Origin: Zizania palustris
Lineage: Eukaryota; Streptophyta; Magnoliopsida; Poales; Poaceae
Length of the DNA: 64,000 nucleotides
Direction: 5' to 3'
NCBI GenBank assembly: GCA_019279435.1
Contig: JAAALK010000288.1
Span: 75,477,499 to 75,541,498 of the forward strand
The position numbers and the translations under genes were made by a program. Positions within the stretch are counted from its first letter, which is position 1, and every line of letters starts with the position of its first letter. This document shows, in pieces, positions 21,309 to 32,101 of this stretch. The notes beneath the pieces are model-generated. The model was given only the letters and a program-made list of their open reading frames with translations. It ran no database searches and was not told where the DNA came from.

Positions 21309-24300
21309 TGTAACACCCCATATTTTCAAAGAAATAAAAATATCATTTAATCTATTTTCCTGGAATTATTTATTTTAGAAATACCTTTAATGCCCCTCTT
21401 AACCTTTTTGAACTAGAACCTAGATGAAATGACGAAACCAGGGGCTAGAAAATTTTGTATATGATCCCTAGGCAAAGATATATTTTTGAGAATTTTTATA
21501 ATTTTGTATCAACCTTGGAAGTAGCCCAAATATTTTAATCCATTTTCTCTAATTGTTTTTATTCAGAAAAACATATAAACAGCAACGGGCCCTCCCCTCC
21601 CTTTCTCTCTCTCCCGGCCGGCCCAGCCCACTCCTCCCCGCCCGCCCCATCTGACCAGTGGACCCCGCCCGTCAGTGACCCCCCCTCTCCGCGCGCGCAT
21701 ACCCGACGCCCTGGCCCCACCTGTCGGCGCCAACCGAACCCCTGCGCCCGACCGCTCGACCCCACTCGTCAGTCTCTACGCCCGACTGCTCGCGCCCGCT
21801 AGCATGTAGCCCCCACCTGTCAGATCATTTGTCTCCGCGAGATACGCCCCCAAATCCAACCCCCACCCTCGCCGGCCGACGCCTTAATGCGCCTCGGATT
21901 CATTGCTCCCGACCCCCTCCCCTCAAATTGAGCCCGCCATTACAACCCCCGGTCCACGGCGACCGTTTCCGCTATTCAAATCGGACCAATTCGCGTCCAG
22001 GTTCGATGAATCAGGCGCAACCCGAGCTCGCCGGCGTTTAAACGCGTTTACTCTCGGCCACCATCAATTGTGCCCCCTCTGCCCCCGCCGGTGGCCCTAT
22101 TTAAACCCCCTAGCCGTCCGCGTTTTACCCCCACGCTCACTCGCTGCGAGGACGAACCGAACGCCCACACTTCGACTTTTAGCGCCACACCGCCGCCCGC
22201 ACTCTGGCCGCCACTCACCGTCATCAGTGACCTCCTCCGCCCTAGACAACCCCACCATTGTGACCGCAAGGACATCACCGACCTCGGCCACCCCTCTGTC
22301 GACGCCGAACCTCACCGAAGCGCCGTCGCCGACAAGGACCCGAACCACCTCGCCATCTACCCTCGTCTCCGGCCATGCCCCGTCGACCTCGATCCACCGC
22401 AAAGGTACCCCCGCGTTCTCGTAGATGTCCTCTTTCCGTTTCTAGGCCTAGCTAGGACCGCTATCGCTCGCCGTGGCCTCTGGCCCGCTCGTCGTCGCCG
22501 GATAAGATGACCGGCACGGGCTGAGTACCCGTGCCATGTCGGATTCAATCGCGACCGTGCGGTCTGGATCCAACGGTGATGATTAAGTCCCTCGTGCGGT
22601 TTAATCGGATCGGTTAGATCTCGGTGAAGGGGTACGATTTCATCTGAGCCGTTCGTTAATATTTAAACCCCGCGTCGCATCTGGACCGCACGATGCATAC
22701 CGGTTCAACGTTTTAATCTCAGCCGTCCACGTCGTTTTAACTCCCCCGCCTCGCACGTGACCACCCGATCGCGATCCAAGGGTGGATCTCAATCCGGCGC
22801 ACGCACACAGTGCACGGGTTCACCGTGAGCCTGGCTCACCATGGACCCGAGACCGTTTTGGATTTAATTTAAATTCCAGAAATTGTTTTAAACTTCTAAA
22901 ATTCATATCTGGCGCATTTTAACTTCAAAAATTACCATTTCAATTCCAGAAAATTTGTAATATTATTCTCCACATGTTCATACAATAAAAATATATACTT
23001 ACTTTGAATATTTCATCCTTATTTAATAAAGTATTCAAATGCCCTTAGAGTAAATTACAAATTTAATTATTTAAATTTCAGCAAAATTTATATTTATTCA
23101 TTTCCTGTTAATTTAATGAAACCACTAAGTTTTCTCTGAAACTCTTATTTTAAATTAATTAGAAAACTTAAAATGAGTCTATTCAAAATTAAACCTCTTT
23201 TATAAAGGACAATATTACATTATGGTTCATTTTAAATTGGTCATAAAATGAATTTCAGGAACTTAACAACTTGGTTTTCTTTAAATTGACCCAACTAAAA
23301 CCTATATGCTTGTTGTGTGGTTTTAAATTGTTTAACTGAATGTCGTATTTATTTTATTTATATTGGGAAGACTACGACGCCGCCGAGGAGCCAGAATATT
23401 ACCCGGAAGTTCCCCCGTCGCCTTTCGCTGAACAAGGCAAGTCACCAAACCAATCTTTTGAGCATATTGAACCCATGTTTTATTAAACTATCGCTAAAAT
23501 ACATCGGATATACATGCATTAGTCAAATGGAACCCTTACAATATATATTTATTTAGGATCCCCCGACCTTGATGTGCAACCCAAGCTATGCTATCTCGCC
23601 TAAACTCCTTGTCACCATATGATTAGTATTATTAGCTAGTGTCCAATGTATTGACACGATTGCTATAGGATTAAAAATGAGTCGTAGCAACTTGGTTCTA
23701 CTATATGATCCCCATTATTCTTATCCTTGGAATTCTATCGGTGATGGAGTTGTGGTTGTGAGTGAATGCATGGTGGGTTCCGGGTGCAAGCTAGGGTATT
23801 GGTCGGAAGCACCCGGGGCACTATAAGGATCGGTCTGAGGGATCCGTTGCAATACACTTCCGTACTAACCACAAGTCTAATGGGTAAGTCCTAACTAAGG
23901 TATGGAGTGTTCCAAACCGAGGCCACCATTTGGAGATGGGTCAAGCTACACCTGCGGGTGGCTTTACCGACGTGGCGCAAAAGGGGGTGCGACGTTAGCC
24001 GAGATGCGGCCCGGCGCGCCGGCGAAACCTAGAGCGGGTGGTTATTGCTTGGAGCATTTCATGCTAAGGTTTTGGCACGAGTTCCCGTGGTATGGGTCAT
24101 CTCGTTACACTTTTGTGTTTGGGATGAGTGCGTGCCTTGTGGGTACAGTAGTACATCTCTGATCAGAATCATAAATCTTTTCGAAAAGCTGAGCCCACGG
24201 TCAAGGGCGGGTTGCGTGACATCCCATAGTTAGTTTACTTTTTAAGTGAATGTGCATGATGGTTTGACATGTAAGGACCGTTGAGCGAGGTGGGGCTGAC

Positions 24301-24737
24301 TGTAGCCCTCGAGTTAGAAGTTGAGGCATACATGTTTATGTTTCTGTATTAATACTTGTATCACTTTAATTGCTTTACAAATATGCTTTTCCGCAAGATT
24401 AGCCATTATCCTTCCTTGTTGTTATCCTGCATTACTATTGCATTTGCGGTGGCTTGTTGAGTACTTTTGTACTCATACCCGTTGGACACACCATTCAGAG
24501 GATGCCTACTACGAAGATGGTCTGGAGTAGCCACCCAGTCAAGCGAAAAGATCTTGAAGAAGGCTTTCGTCATGCAGTTTATTTTTATTATTGTTTTATT
24601 TAACTCTGATGTAATAATATGGTCTGCATACCATGAATACTTATCGTATGCACGATTGTCGCATGATGAACCTCTTGTATTATTGTTTTTCTTTGGAAAT
24701 TCAATAATGTTCTGATTTGTTAAATCGGGGTGTCACA
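21309..24737 (+). repeat. E2 right LTR (3.43 kb), inverted relative to the left LTR
   Basis: It starts TGTAACACCCC and ends GGGGTGTCACA. Its length differs from the left LTR by only 2 bp, and the order of AT-rich and GC-rich blocks is mirrored. It contains TATTTAAA at 22098-22105. With the left LTR it forms inverted repeats of 3.4 kb separated by 5.7 kb. Confidence 0.9.
22098..22105 (+). promoter_or_regulatory. TATA box of E2 right LTR
   Basis: TATTTAAA flanked by GGCCC and CCCCC on the plus strand is the counterpart of 14836-14843. Both E2 promoters point outward into element A's LTR halves. Confidence 0.5.
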
Positions 24738-25004
24738 ATACTTCAGTGACCCCTTTGCACCAGACTTCGAAGCAGACAGGCTCCGATCGGTCTACTGATT
24801 TTATTCTATTTAATATATTTCTTTCGGCTAATTGGATTATTTTGTGTGATCTGATTGCCTGGTGACTCCATCCCCCTTATCACGACTAAGGGTAGTCAGA
24901 ACGTGACGTCGGTGTTGCGTCACGCTTAGGCTTATCCCTAAGTATCCGCACACTTTTGGATCGTCGAACTGACCCAAGTGTGGGGGCACGTTTCCGTGTC
25001 AACA
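24738..25004 (+). repeat. Element A 3' LTR, right piece, with E2 target duplication
   Basis: It starts with the second ATACT copy (24738-24742), continues the A LTR and ends GTGTCAACA at 25004. The segment 24830-25000 matches the end of B's LTR on the opposite strand (GGCTAATTGGATTATT, GACTCCA, GACCCAAGTG). Confidence 0.88.
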
Positions 25005-25500
25005 GCCGTCCCACTGCATTAGGCATTGGTGCAAGGTAGAAGAAATATAGCAATTTGCGTGAATCCAATCACGACCAATTAGCACACTGTAGTTACCTTG
25101 CACATCAACGACGAAGAATGTTGTTGGCAACGTCTTGTTTCCCACCGTCAACTCCAAGGAGAGTATGCCTTTTGCCTTGGAGCTCTCGCTGTTGAAGTCG
25201 TTGAGCATTAGGTTGGTTTTCTTTAGGTCCTCCCCGCCCCTTCCAAGCTTCTTTAAGAGAGAGTATGGCATTAAGTGGATGGTGGCGACACCATCAACAA
25301 GCATCATGGAGATCGGCTTTCCATCAATGTGCCCTTGACATAGAGAGGCTTCAGGTGATGAGCCGTATCCTCGGGCTTCTCAAAAATAGCATCTCATGGG
25401 TTGAGGTTCAAATGAGCGACCTCGACCATGTCTCGTGGTAGTGCGAACTCGGTGGAAAGCATGACGACGTTTATGTCCATTGCCTAAGGTGCAGGCCCCT
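25005..25500 (-). pseudogene. Element B protease region, truncated by insertion of A
   Basis: The minus-strand frame holds VEVAHLNLNP, then a TGA (likely from TGG), then HHLKPLYVKGHIDG, MMLVDGVATIHLMPYSLL and VLIGRDWIH. This is the retropepsin-like protease region that follows gag in Tat elements; here the usual DTG or DSG active-site triad reads VDGVAT. The frame stops where A begins at 25004. The intact protein would cleave the gag-pol polyprotein. Confidence 0.65.
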
Positions 25501-26320
25501 TGGCGATGGGCGTGTAGTCGTCATCGTCACTCGGAGAGAGAGCTGGGTTGTTCGTATCAACCGGCTTAGGCTTACATACTTGCTTCACAACTGGCTGAGG
25601 GTGGATTTCCTCAAATATGGCGTCTCGCTCATCCTCAGCCTTCTTCTCACGCATCTCCTATGACTGTAGGCATTGGAGGCACCTTTTCTGTGATTTGGTT
25701 ATGCCCGGAGGTGCCCAAGATGGTTGTGGCTTAGTACCAGGCGCCACCAACTTGTTCCTGTGATTTCTGGTCGAATGGGAATTACCCGGGTCGGCCTCAT
25801 ATTCTTTGCGCTTGGTGAGAACCTCCCTGTGCACCCTGTCGGTCGGACTGGCCTTGTTAGGTCGATCGGACCGGACTTCGGTGATGGCCTCGGCCGGACT
25901 AGGGGAATACCTCCATCGAGCTTAGGCGAGGGGGCCTTCGGGATTGGGACCTCCTGAGACCCTACCTTGGCTGTGATGTCTTCGGACTCCCTCTCTCTCG
26001 CCTCTTCGTGTCCATCTTCCTTGGCTTCATCCTGCGTGAGTCGATTCGGAGGTACCACAGATAGCCTATGGAAAATGTTCCCCTTCGCCATGTCCACTTG
26101 TCCCTGCCAATCATAACACTCCGAAGGAAAATAGGAGGCAACACTATGTTGCGAAGTGTGCTCTGGCGGTGAGGTGTAGTTCGGAGCCCATGGGGATCCT
26201 GCCTAGTTGTATGGAGGCATCGGTGGTTATAGCGGCTTCGCCCACTACGAGCCAAACCCATTGCCTGGAGGGGGGTTCGACCACGTCGAAGGTATTTCAG
26301 ACCATATCAGTGAAGGGTCC
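25500..26320 (-). other. Element B gag-protease spacer
   Basis: Open but frame-shifting minus-strand sequence rich in Pro, Ser, Arg and Lys, for example within 25699-26097. I see no conserved domain. It lies between the minisatellite and the protease and is probably the variable linker of the polyprotein. Confidence 0.4.
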
Positions 26321-26400
26321 TACCAGGACGGAGGTATGTTCCACCATTGTGGGCCGAACCCTCCCACCGAGGGGTTCTTCCAGAGCGGAGGTGGGTTCAG

Positions 26401-26616
26401 CCATTGGGGTCCGAACTCACTATGCGAAGGGTTTGACCATTGGGGTCCGAACTCGCTATGCGAAGGTTTCGACCATTGGGGTCCAAACTCGCTATGCGGA
26501 GGATTCGACCATTGGGGTCCGAACTCGCTATGCGGAGGGTTCAGCCATTGGGGCCAGAACTCGTTATGTGGAGGGTTCGGCTGTTGGGGTCCGAACTCAC
26601 CGTTCGAAGGGACTGG
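26401..26616 (-). repeat. 36-bp coding minisatellite in element B (six exact-period copies)
   Basis: Copies start at 26401, 26437, 26473, 26509, 26545 and 26581 with constant 36-bp spacing. On the minus strand, in a frame open from 26700 to 26320, the unit encodes variants of PQWSNPPHSEFG. A longer irregular relative precedes it at 26344-26400. Copies differ by a few substitutions that mostly preserve Pro-Gln-Trp, which suggests some past coding constraint. Confidence 0.75.
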
Positions 26617-26920
26617 CTGTCTTGGCCCCTTCGGCTGTATTAGCACTTTTGGCCGGGGGCCTGTTTTCTTGGCTTTCTTCTGGTGTTTTCTCAATAGCAT
26701 ATGTATGTTACCTTTGGCTTCTTGCGAGCTCTAGCTGAAGGAGACGTGTTGATGTTCTTTTTCCACACTCCTACTTCAGGGTTCTTTGGTACGAGTGTGC
26801 GTGTGCATGATTCCCCAATGACGACCGCTTTCCCTTTAGATAACTCGGCATGTTCTAACCGAATCAGCACCTTCTTTTCATCAAGGTCGACGGTGTTCAC
26901 GGGAAAGGGGTCTTTGTCCA

Positions 26921-28934
26921 TGTTGGACCGGAAACGGCGACCAGAGGGGGGGTGAATGGGAGCTTTTAAAAACTTGGGCTAAAAACAGCCTTCGGTTTTA
27001 ATACTGTCTACTGCGGAACAGGCTTCGAACACCAACCTTCGAAGGTCTGGTTCGGAGGTATATGACAGCTCCGAACACAGGCTTCGCAAGGAGTAAAAGT
27101 CCGAAGCCAAGCAGACTTCGCTCCACCAACAACCCCGAAAACAACTCTGCTAAGTCAGTGCAGGCTCCGCACACAGGGTGCTTCGAGCAGGCTTCGCACT
27201 TCACCCTTCGCAAGAGTGGACTACCCTCTGAGGACTTCGACCTAATACTTAGCGACAGCAACTGGTGCTGGGCTTCGTACTGCACAGGTCTAAACGCACA
27301 CTAAACAGACTTCGCTAAGGGTTCAGACACGAGAAGCAAAACGAGCCTCGAACAGGGCTTCACTAGTAAGCAGCGAGGTCTAGCCTCCTGTTACACAGAG
27401 CGAACGCACACTGAAAAGCACACTTCGCACAAAAACACACTTCGCCTAGACAGGCTTCGGTGCACTACAACTAGCGAGGTATGCAAACAAGTTCAAGCAG
27501 AAAGACAACACAGAAGCAGGGCTTCGCCACTTGAACAAGGAACACAGTAAAATTGATCTCACTAGATGAATACAGAGTGGAGGCTAGTACAGGAGCTCAA
27601 CAGTAAATGCTCAAAGTGTTAAATGTTACCTACCCAGCCCCCATATTTATAGCCCACAGTTCACCCAAGTGAAATGACTACTTTACCCCTAGGGTTTACA
27701 CCAGTTTTGTCTCTACAGAACAGAGGGGTACAAAAGGTAGTCTAACTTTATTTGGAGGCTTCTCTGTCAGCTTTGTAGAGGGGACAGCGTCAGCTTTTTG
27801 CAGAGCAGACAATGTCAGCCTTTGCAGTCTTTGACCTTTCCAGAGCCCCCCTTCACACGCGAGGGGTGCAGTAGCTTCGGTGAGAAGCCTTGAGCCTGAC
27901 GGCCTTCGCTTCACCAAAGTCAGCCTTCGATACAGTGACGGTTTTGAGCCGAAGCCGTCAAAGCCCTTGGGCCTTCGCACCACCACCTCCGGAGTGGACC
28001 ACCACGGCTTCGCAGCTACTCCCAGCTCGAACTTCGTCAGTCCATGTACCGAAGCCATGCATGGCCGAAGCACCACAAGTCAACCTCGCTCCGGAGCTAG
28101 CCTCGCTCCGAGGCCTTCCTCACTCCGAAGCCCCACCTTCGGAGTACCACCCTTCGAAGTCCCTCCTTCATCCAAGGCCTCCGCACGAAGCATTCCATGA
28201 GCACTTCGTCGCAGTGTCTCTCCCCGAGCACACTCCTTGATGACCCACACTCGGACCATGCCTTCGATGCACCTCGACTTCTGAGACCTTCGTCGGGCAC
28301 CTTTGAGTGTCTCCCTCCGGAGCACACTTCGAACGCCTTGCCTCTGCAGAGGACTTGATCCACCAAACTCCGAAGTCACTCCATTCGGAGTACCTTCGAA
28401 GTGCCTTACCTCCGAGGACTTTGTCTCAGAGTACCTTCACCCGAAGCCACGCTCCGCACTTACTGCCTTCACCTGGTGCACCTCGACCCGAGGTCCGACC
28501 TGGACCCCTTCGCAGCCACTATGACGGAGCTCCCAGCTCCCCTGGCATCAAGCCTCCCGCTTGACCCAGGTTCACCTGCTACGTCTGTCCGTCACCTCCG
28601 CAGTCCCCTGCGCACCACAGACAAGCAGACAAGTGTATCCAGTACTCCGGAGACCTCTCCGGGTTAGCAACCTTCGGCACACACTCCGATGTACCGCCCA
28701 AAGTACCGAGACCTTCGGTACAAACCCAGTCATCGTGTACTGTCGGACCCCTCCGACAGGCACACTCCGCTGCAACAGCTGTAGCAACCAAACCACCGAG
28801 CCCTTCGGTGATACAGCCTCCGAACACCTTCGGAGGTCTAACCTCCGAACCCTTCGGAGGTACCCCTTCGAACCAGAGGGTAAAAGCCTGTCAATCACTC
28901 ATCACAAACACCGAAACCAACCCTTGGTTTCTCA
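26921..28934 (-). mobile_element. Solo LTR of a copia-type element, with GTCCA target duplication
   Basis: The segment starts TGTTGGACC and ends TTTCTCA, and is flanked by GTCCA at 26916-26920 and 28935-28939. On the minus strand its 3' end carries TTCACCCCCCCTCTGG, a phrase typical of SIRE/Maximus-type copia LTR ends (family recollection). No internal region or second LTR is present, so it is a solo LTR of 2,014 bp. It sits in B's gag-spacer frame. Removing it and one GTCCA brings the two sides of B into one open frame. Confidence 0.8.
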
Positions 28935-30752
28935 GTCCAGCTTCATCTTCAGACTAGAATCTATCTTCAATCGTCCTTCTTCAATGGCCGATTGAACCTG
29001 CTGACGAAAAACATTGCAGTCGTTACTATAATGTGAATGCGAATCGTGCCACTTACAGTATGGGCACTTCTTTAGTTCGTCGGCGGTCGGAATGACCTGG
29101 CCCTTGGGCAACCTGAGAAGCTGGCTCTTCAAGAGGAAATCAAATATTTTATCGCATTTAGTCACATCAAAGGAGTATTTAACTTCGCTGAGCCGACTCT
29201 TAGTGGGAGACGGCCATAGTTTAGAACAAGTGGCGGGTTTGCTCTTAGTGTTCCAAGCCCATTCGGCCGCATACATATCAGTCGGATTGTCCTCTTCCTC
29301 CGACTCTTCTTCGTCAGAGTGTTCTATGATGTGAACTTCAGCCCTAGGTTTGTTAAACGTTTTAATGAATTTTTTATCCTTGGCTCGGCCTTCTTGGACT
29401 AGAGCCTGTTGTAGGACTTGACTGACTTCTAAAAAGTTTTGGTTATCTAGCCTTTCTTTAATCTCAGAACGCAACCCGTTAAAAGCTAGATCCGCCAAAT
29501 CCCTTTCTAAAATATTGAGACTAAAATATCGGTTTCTAGTATCTCTAAAACGCTTGACGTACTCAGAGACACTTTCGCTAGATTTTTGTTTGACCAATGT
29601 CAAGTGTGAAAGCCTAAGTTCTGTCTCGCCCGTATAAAAAAAGTCATGGAACTTTTGTTCTAATTGGGCCCATGTTTGGACGGAGTCTGGTGGGAGTGCC
29701 TTAAAACCAAGTGAAAGTTGTGCCGGATAGTGAAAGAGAAAATAGTCTAAGTTTTAATGCGTCTGACCCACTAGCTTCTCCACACTGTGCTAAGAATTGG
29801 TTGATATGCTCTAGTGTGGTCTTGTTACCCTCGCCATCGAATTTTGTGAATTCAAGGACTCTATAGACGCGAGGGTATGGTATGGTATCGAAGTGATTGG
29901 GGTACGACTTTCGGTAAACCCTAGCCCGATCCTAAGGCGCGAAGCCGGTACACTCCCTAAACAGCGCGTGGATCTGTTCCTCAATGTCTTCCTAGCCTCC
30001 TGCCTGCGCGCGTCTCTCACGTGGTAGTATGTCGGTGTGTCATCTGTGGGGGTATTCCTCACGTGCTTGCTCGGGGTATACGACGTGCTCGGGCCTATGC
30101 GTTTGTCTAGGAGCATGTGGTGCAGGCAGCGCGGGAAAGGCTAGCATAGGCGTAGATGGAGGCGGCGCATAATAAGCAGGGTTAGCTTGGCCATAAGTGT
30201 AGTGACTTGTCTCGACCGTATATGTCGAGGCCGAAGACGTGATAGCTTTGCCGGTACTATCATCAGTTCTGCTAAAAATGCGATTTACCGGGGGTACGCT
30301 AGCAATTGGAGCTAGAGGAATGACCTCGGTAAAGCCAAACCTTCTAAATTGCCTCTACCAGAGAGCTAACTGCCGAATCTAGACGGTTGGCTAGCGAAGC
30401 GCTAACGGCTTGACCTATAGATGCGGCTATCTTTTGTTCAATCTCTAAAGAATATAAAGGAGGTGACATTGGTGTTACCTGAGTCTGGGCGAGGTCGAGG
30501 ATGTTGACGTCGCACTTGATGAAGCCCGCTCGTGTCTTGACGTAACTTCCGAGCATGAGATCTTGGAGTTCTTTCATCTTTTCTTTGATCTCTGCCCGAC
30601 CTTCTTCGGCGATATCTACCAGGGTGGGTGTCATGATGTTGCGGTTGTCGATCTTTGTGCCCCCCATGGGATCCATCGGCGATGTAGATGTAGTAATCAT
30701 TGTAGAGGTACTTATAGCCGATGTAGACGTACTCGTCATGTTGGCGTAGCCT

Positions 30753-30770
30753 TCCCCAGCGGAGTCACCA
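30753..30770 (-). other. Element B primer-binding site
   Basis: TGGTGACTCCGCTGGGGA follows the LTR on the minus strand after six bases. It matches the complement of a tRNA-Arg 3' end as I recall it (TCCCCAGCGGAGTC plus CCA). The tRNA assignment is from memory of the family; the position is seen directly. Confidence 0.7.
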
Positions 30771-30775
30771 AAAAG

Positions 30776-32101
30776 TGAGTTGACATGAAAACGTGCCCCG
30801 CACTTGGGTCAGTGTGACGACCCAAAAGTGTGTGGATGCTTAGGAATGAGCCTAAGCATAACACAACACTAACGTCGCGTTCCAACTACCCTTAACAGTG
30901 GCAAGGGGGGTGGAGTCGCCAGGTAATCAGATTACAAACGCAATAATCCAATTAGCTGAAATATATATATATATAATAAACCAACCGGCCGAACGGAGCC
31001 TGATTGGTTCTGAGAGTATACTATGTGGAGGGTCACCGAAGAAGGTCCTTCGGTGTCTAGTGCGAAGGGTGGGCTGAAGGTAGCCTTCGGCGTTCGGATC
31101 GATCTGGTCGAAGACAGGCTCCGAATAGACCGCGACGTGAAATCGCCTCCGAATGACAGGGTTCTGACGCAACGAAGTCTGGTGCGGAGCACTGGCATGA
31201 CGAGGTCCTATGCGAAGCGTTCTAGAGGTGTAAATCCAACGCGAAACAACTCCGATGCGAGGTAGCTCTAGTGCGCGAGACTTAACCAGACCGACAACAG
31301 CGTGACAAATTCGGCATGGACGGATGAAGCGAGGACTCGCCGAAGGGTTCTTTGGAAGCCTCCGAAACTAGCTTCCTAGCTCCAGAAACCTTCGACGAAA
31401 GGGGCTCCGAACGTGAAACCTACAGCAAAACGAAGATCAAGTGTCAATTCGGCCTAGAGACTGAATTACCAAGTGTTACGTAGATTAACGGATGGTTCAC
31501 AAGCGAGCCAACAAGGTGATAGAAATCTATTACGTAGATTAACAGATGATTCACAAGCGAGCCAACAAATCTTACCACTGTAACGGCGTGGCCGGCGGAG
31601 GGCTTCCAGTGCAAACCCACGAAGATGTACTGATCTAATGCGAAAAGTAAAGAAAGTAAATGTACAGTTCAAACTAGGGTTTGAAGAGTTGATCTATGTT
31701 GGGGTGTACTATGAACTGGTCTCACCCCTATATTTATAGGGGCTAGTTTTCTTATCTCTAACTCTAATCTGATAAGATTCGGACTAATCAAGATTAGAGA
31801 TAAAACAACTAGAATCTGTATCAGACTCCTTATCCGAAGCCTACCCGAATTGGGCCTTCGGCAGGCCCGCCGAAGCCTGCTCCTCGGGTTGAAGCTTCGG
31901 CGAAGCAGACCGCTGAAGGGCCTCCGGGCCGAAGCCAGCCTCCGAAGCAGGCCCCTAAAAGGCCCCCCGAGGCCCCATGCAAGTGGGCCTCCGGTACTTC
32001 AGGGCTTCAGCCTGTACTAGGAGTTGCATATTTTCGGCCCAAATTACCAAAATTGATGTTTTGACAATCTTGACCATTAATACCATTTTTTGCTATCAAC
32101 A
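30776..32101 (-). repeat. Element B 5' LTR (about 1.33 kb)
   Basis: In minus orientation it starts TGTTGATAGC at 32101 and ends near 30776. The last bases (CATGTCAACTCA) are slightly altered relative to A (GTGTCAACA). It carries a two-copy tandem repeat at about 31475-31570 and a GC-rich CTTCGG-type segment at 31850-32000. It is inserted in the leader of element C. Confidence 0.85.

Larger units (their letters stand above)
12201..24737. mobile_element. E2: Tekay-type LTR retrotransposon with inverted LTRs, single integration unit
   Basis: The left arm (12201 to about 20131) reads on the minus strand: 3' LTR, polypurine tract and gag-pol up to the gag ATG at 20125. The right arm (about 20132 to 24737) reads on the plus strand: end of reverse transcriptase, RNase H, an integrase-deleted tail, polypurine tract and 3' LTR. 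Both outer ends are U5 ends (TGTGACGCC... and ...GGTGTCACA). There is no 5' leader, primer site or ordinary 5' LTR. The unit is flanked by ATACT on both sides. Over about 270 bases at the two outer ends I count nine differences. The chromodomain-type tail of pol marks the Tekay chromovirus clade. Confidence 0.9.
7982..25004 (+). mobile_element. A: Tat-lineage Ty3/gypsy retrotransposon, 3' half, host of E1 and E2
   Basis: Pol (7982-11162), a polypurine tract and a 3' LTR (11251-25004, interrupted by E2) are on the plus strand. The extra RNase H domain after the usual one is the hallmark of the Tat lineage. The 5' part of the element lies left of E1, outside the window. The LTR has 6-bp inverted tips (TGTTGA and TCAACA). 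At 25005 the sequence switches to minus-strand protease of another Tat element (B), so A is nested in B in the opposite orientation. Confidence 0.88.
26320..30739 (-). pseudogene. gag: Element B gag, broken and split by the solo LTR
   Basis: The frame starts at ATG 30739, only 13 bases after the primer site. The N-terminal part is Thr/Ser-rich (MTSTSTSAIST) and includes an acidic helix. Frame changes follow around 30340 and 29800-29600. The capsid-type segment 29603-28940 has VSEYVKRFRDTRNRYF and LADLAFNGLR, followed by a cysteine-containing stretch (CPYCKWHDSHSHYSNDC). After the solo LTR the frame resumes at 26920 with DKDPFPVNTVDL and ends in the minisatellite region. Gag would form the particle and bind RNA. 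At least two frameshifts and the insertion disable it. Confidence 0.75.
25005..32101 (-). mobile_element. B: Tat-lineage Ty3/gypsy retrotransposon, 5' half, host of A and of a solo LTR
   Basis: Reading right to left there is a 5' LTR (30776-32101), a primer site, gag, a spacer with a minisatellite, and the protease. Pol and the 3' LTR must lie beyond A's left end, outside the window. LTR sequence is shared with A, so both belong to the same or closely related families. A is inserted after the protease segment ending LHQCLMQW. Confidence 0.85.

Noticed and set aside
12201..24737. Two independent E2-family insertions facing each other
   Set aside because: Each would need its own 5' LTR and duplication. 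Instead a single ATACT pair flanks the outer ends and the join is a few bases inside coding sequence.
26169..26738. 189-codon and 175-codon plus-strand ORFs over the minisatellite
   Set aside because: They are antisense frames of the 36-bp repeat in element B. The minus-strand frame agrees with the element's gag direction.
27880..28995. Multiple ORFs in the copia-type solo LTR
   Set aside because: The segment is bounded by a target duplication and LTR tips. Frames overlap on both strands and contain no domain.
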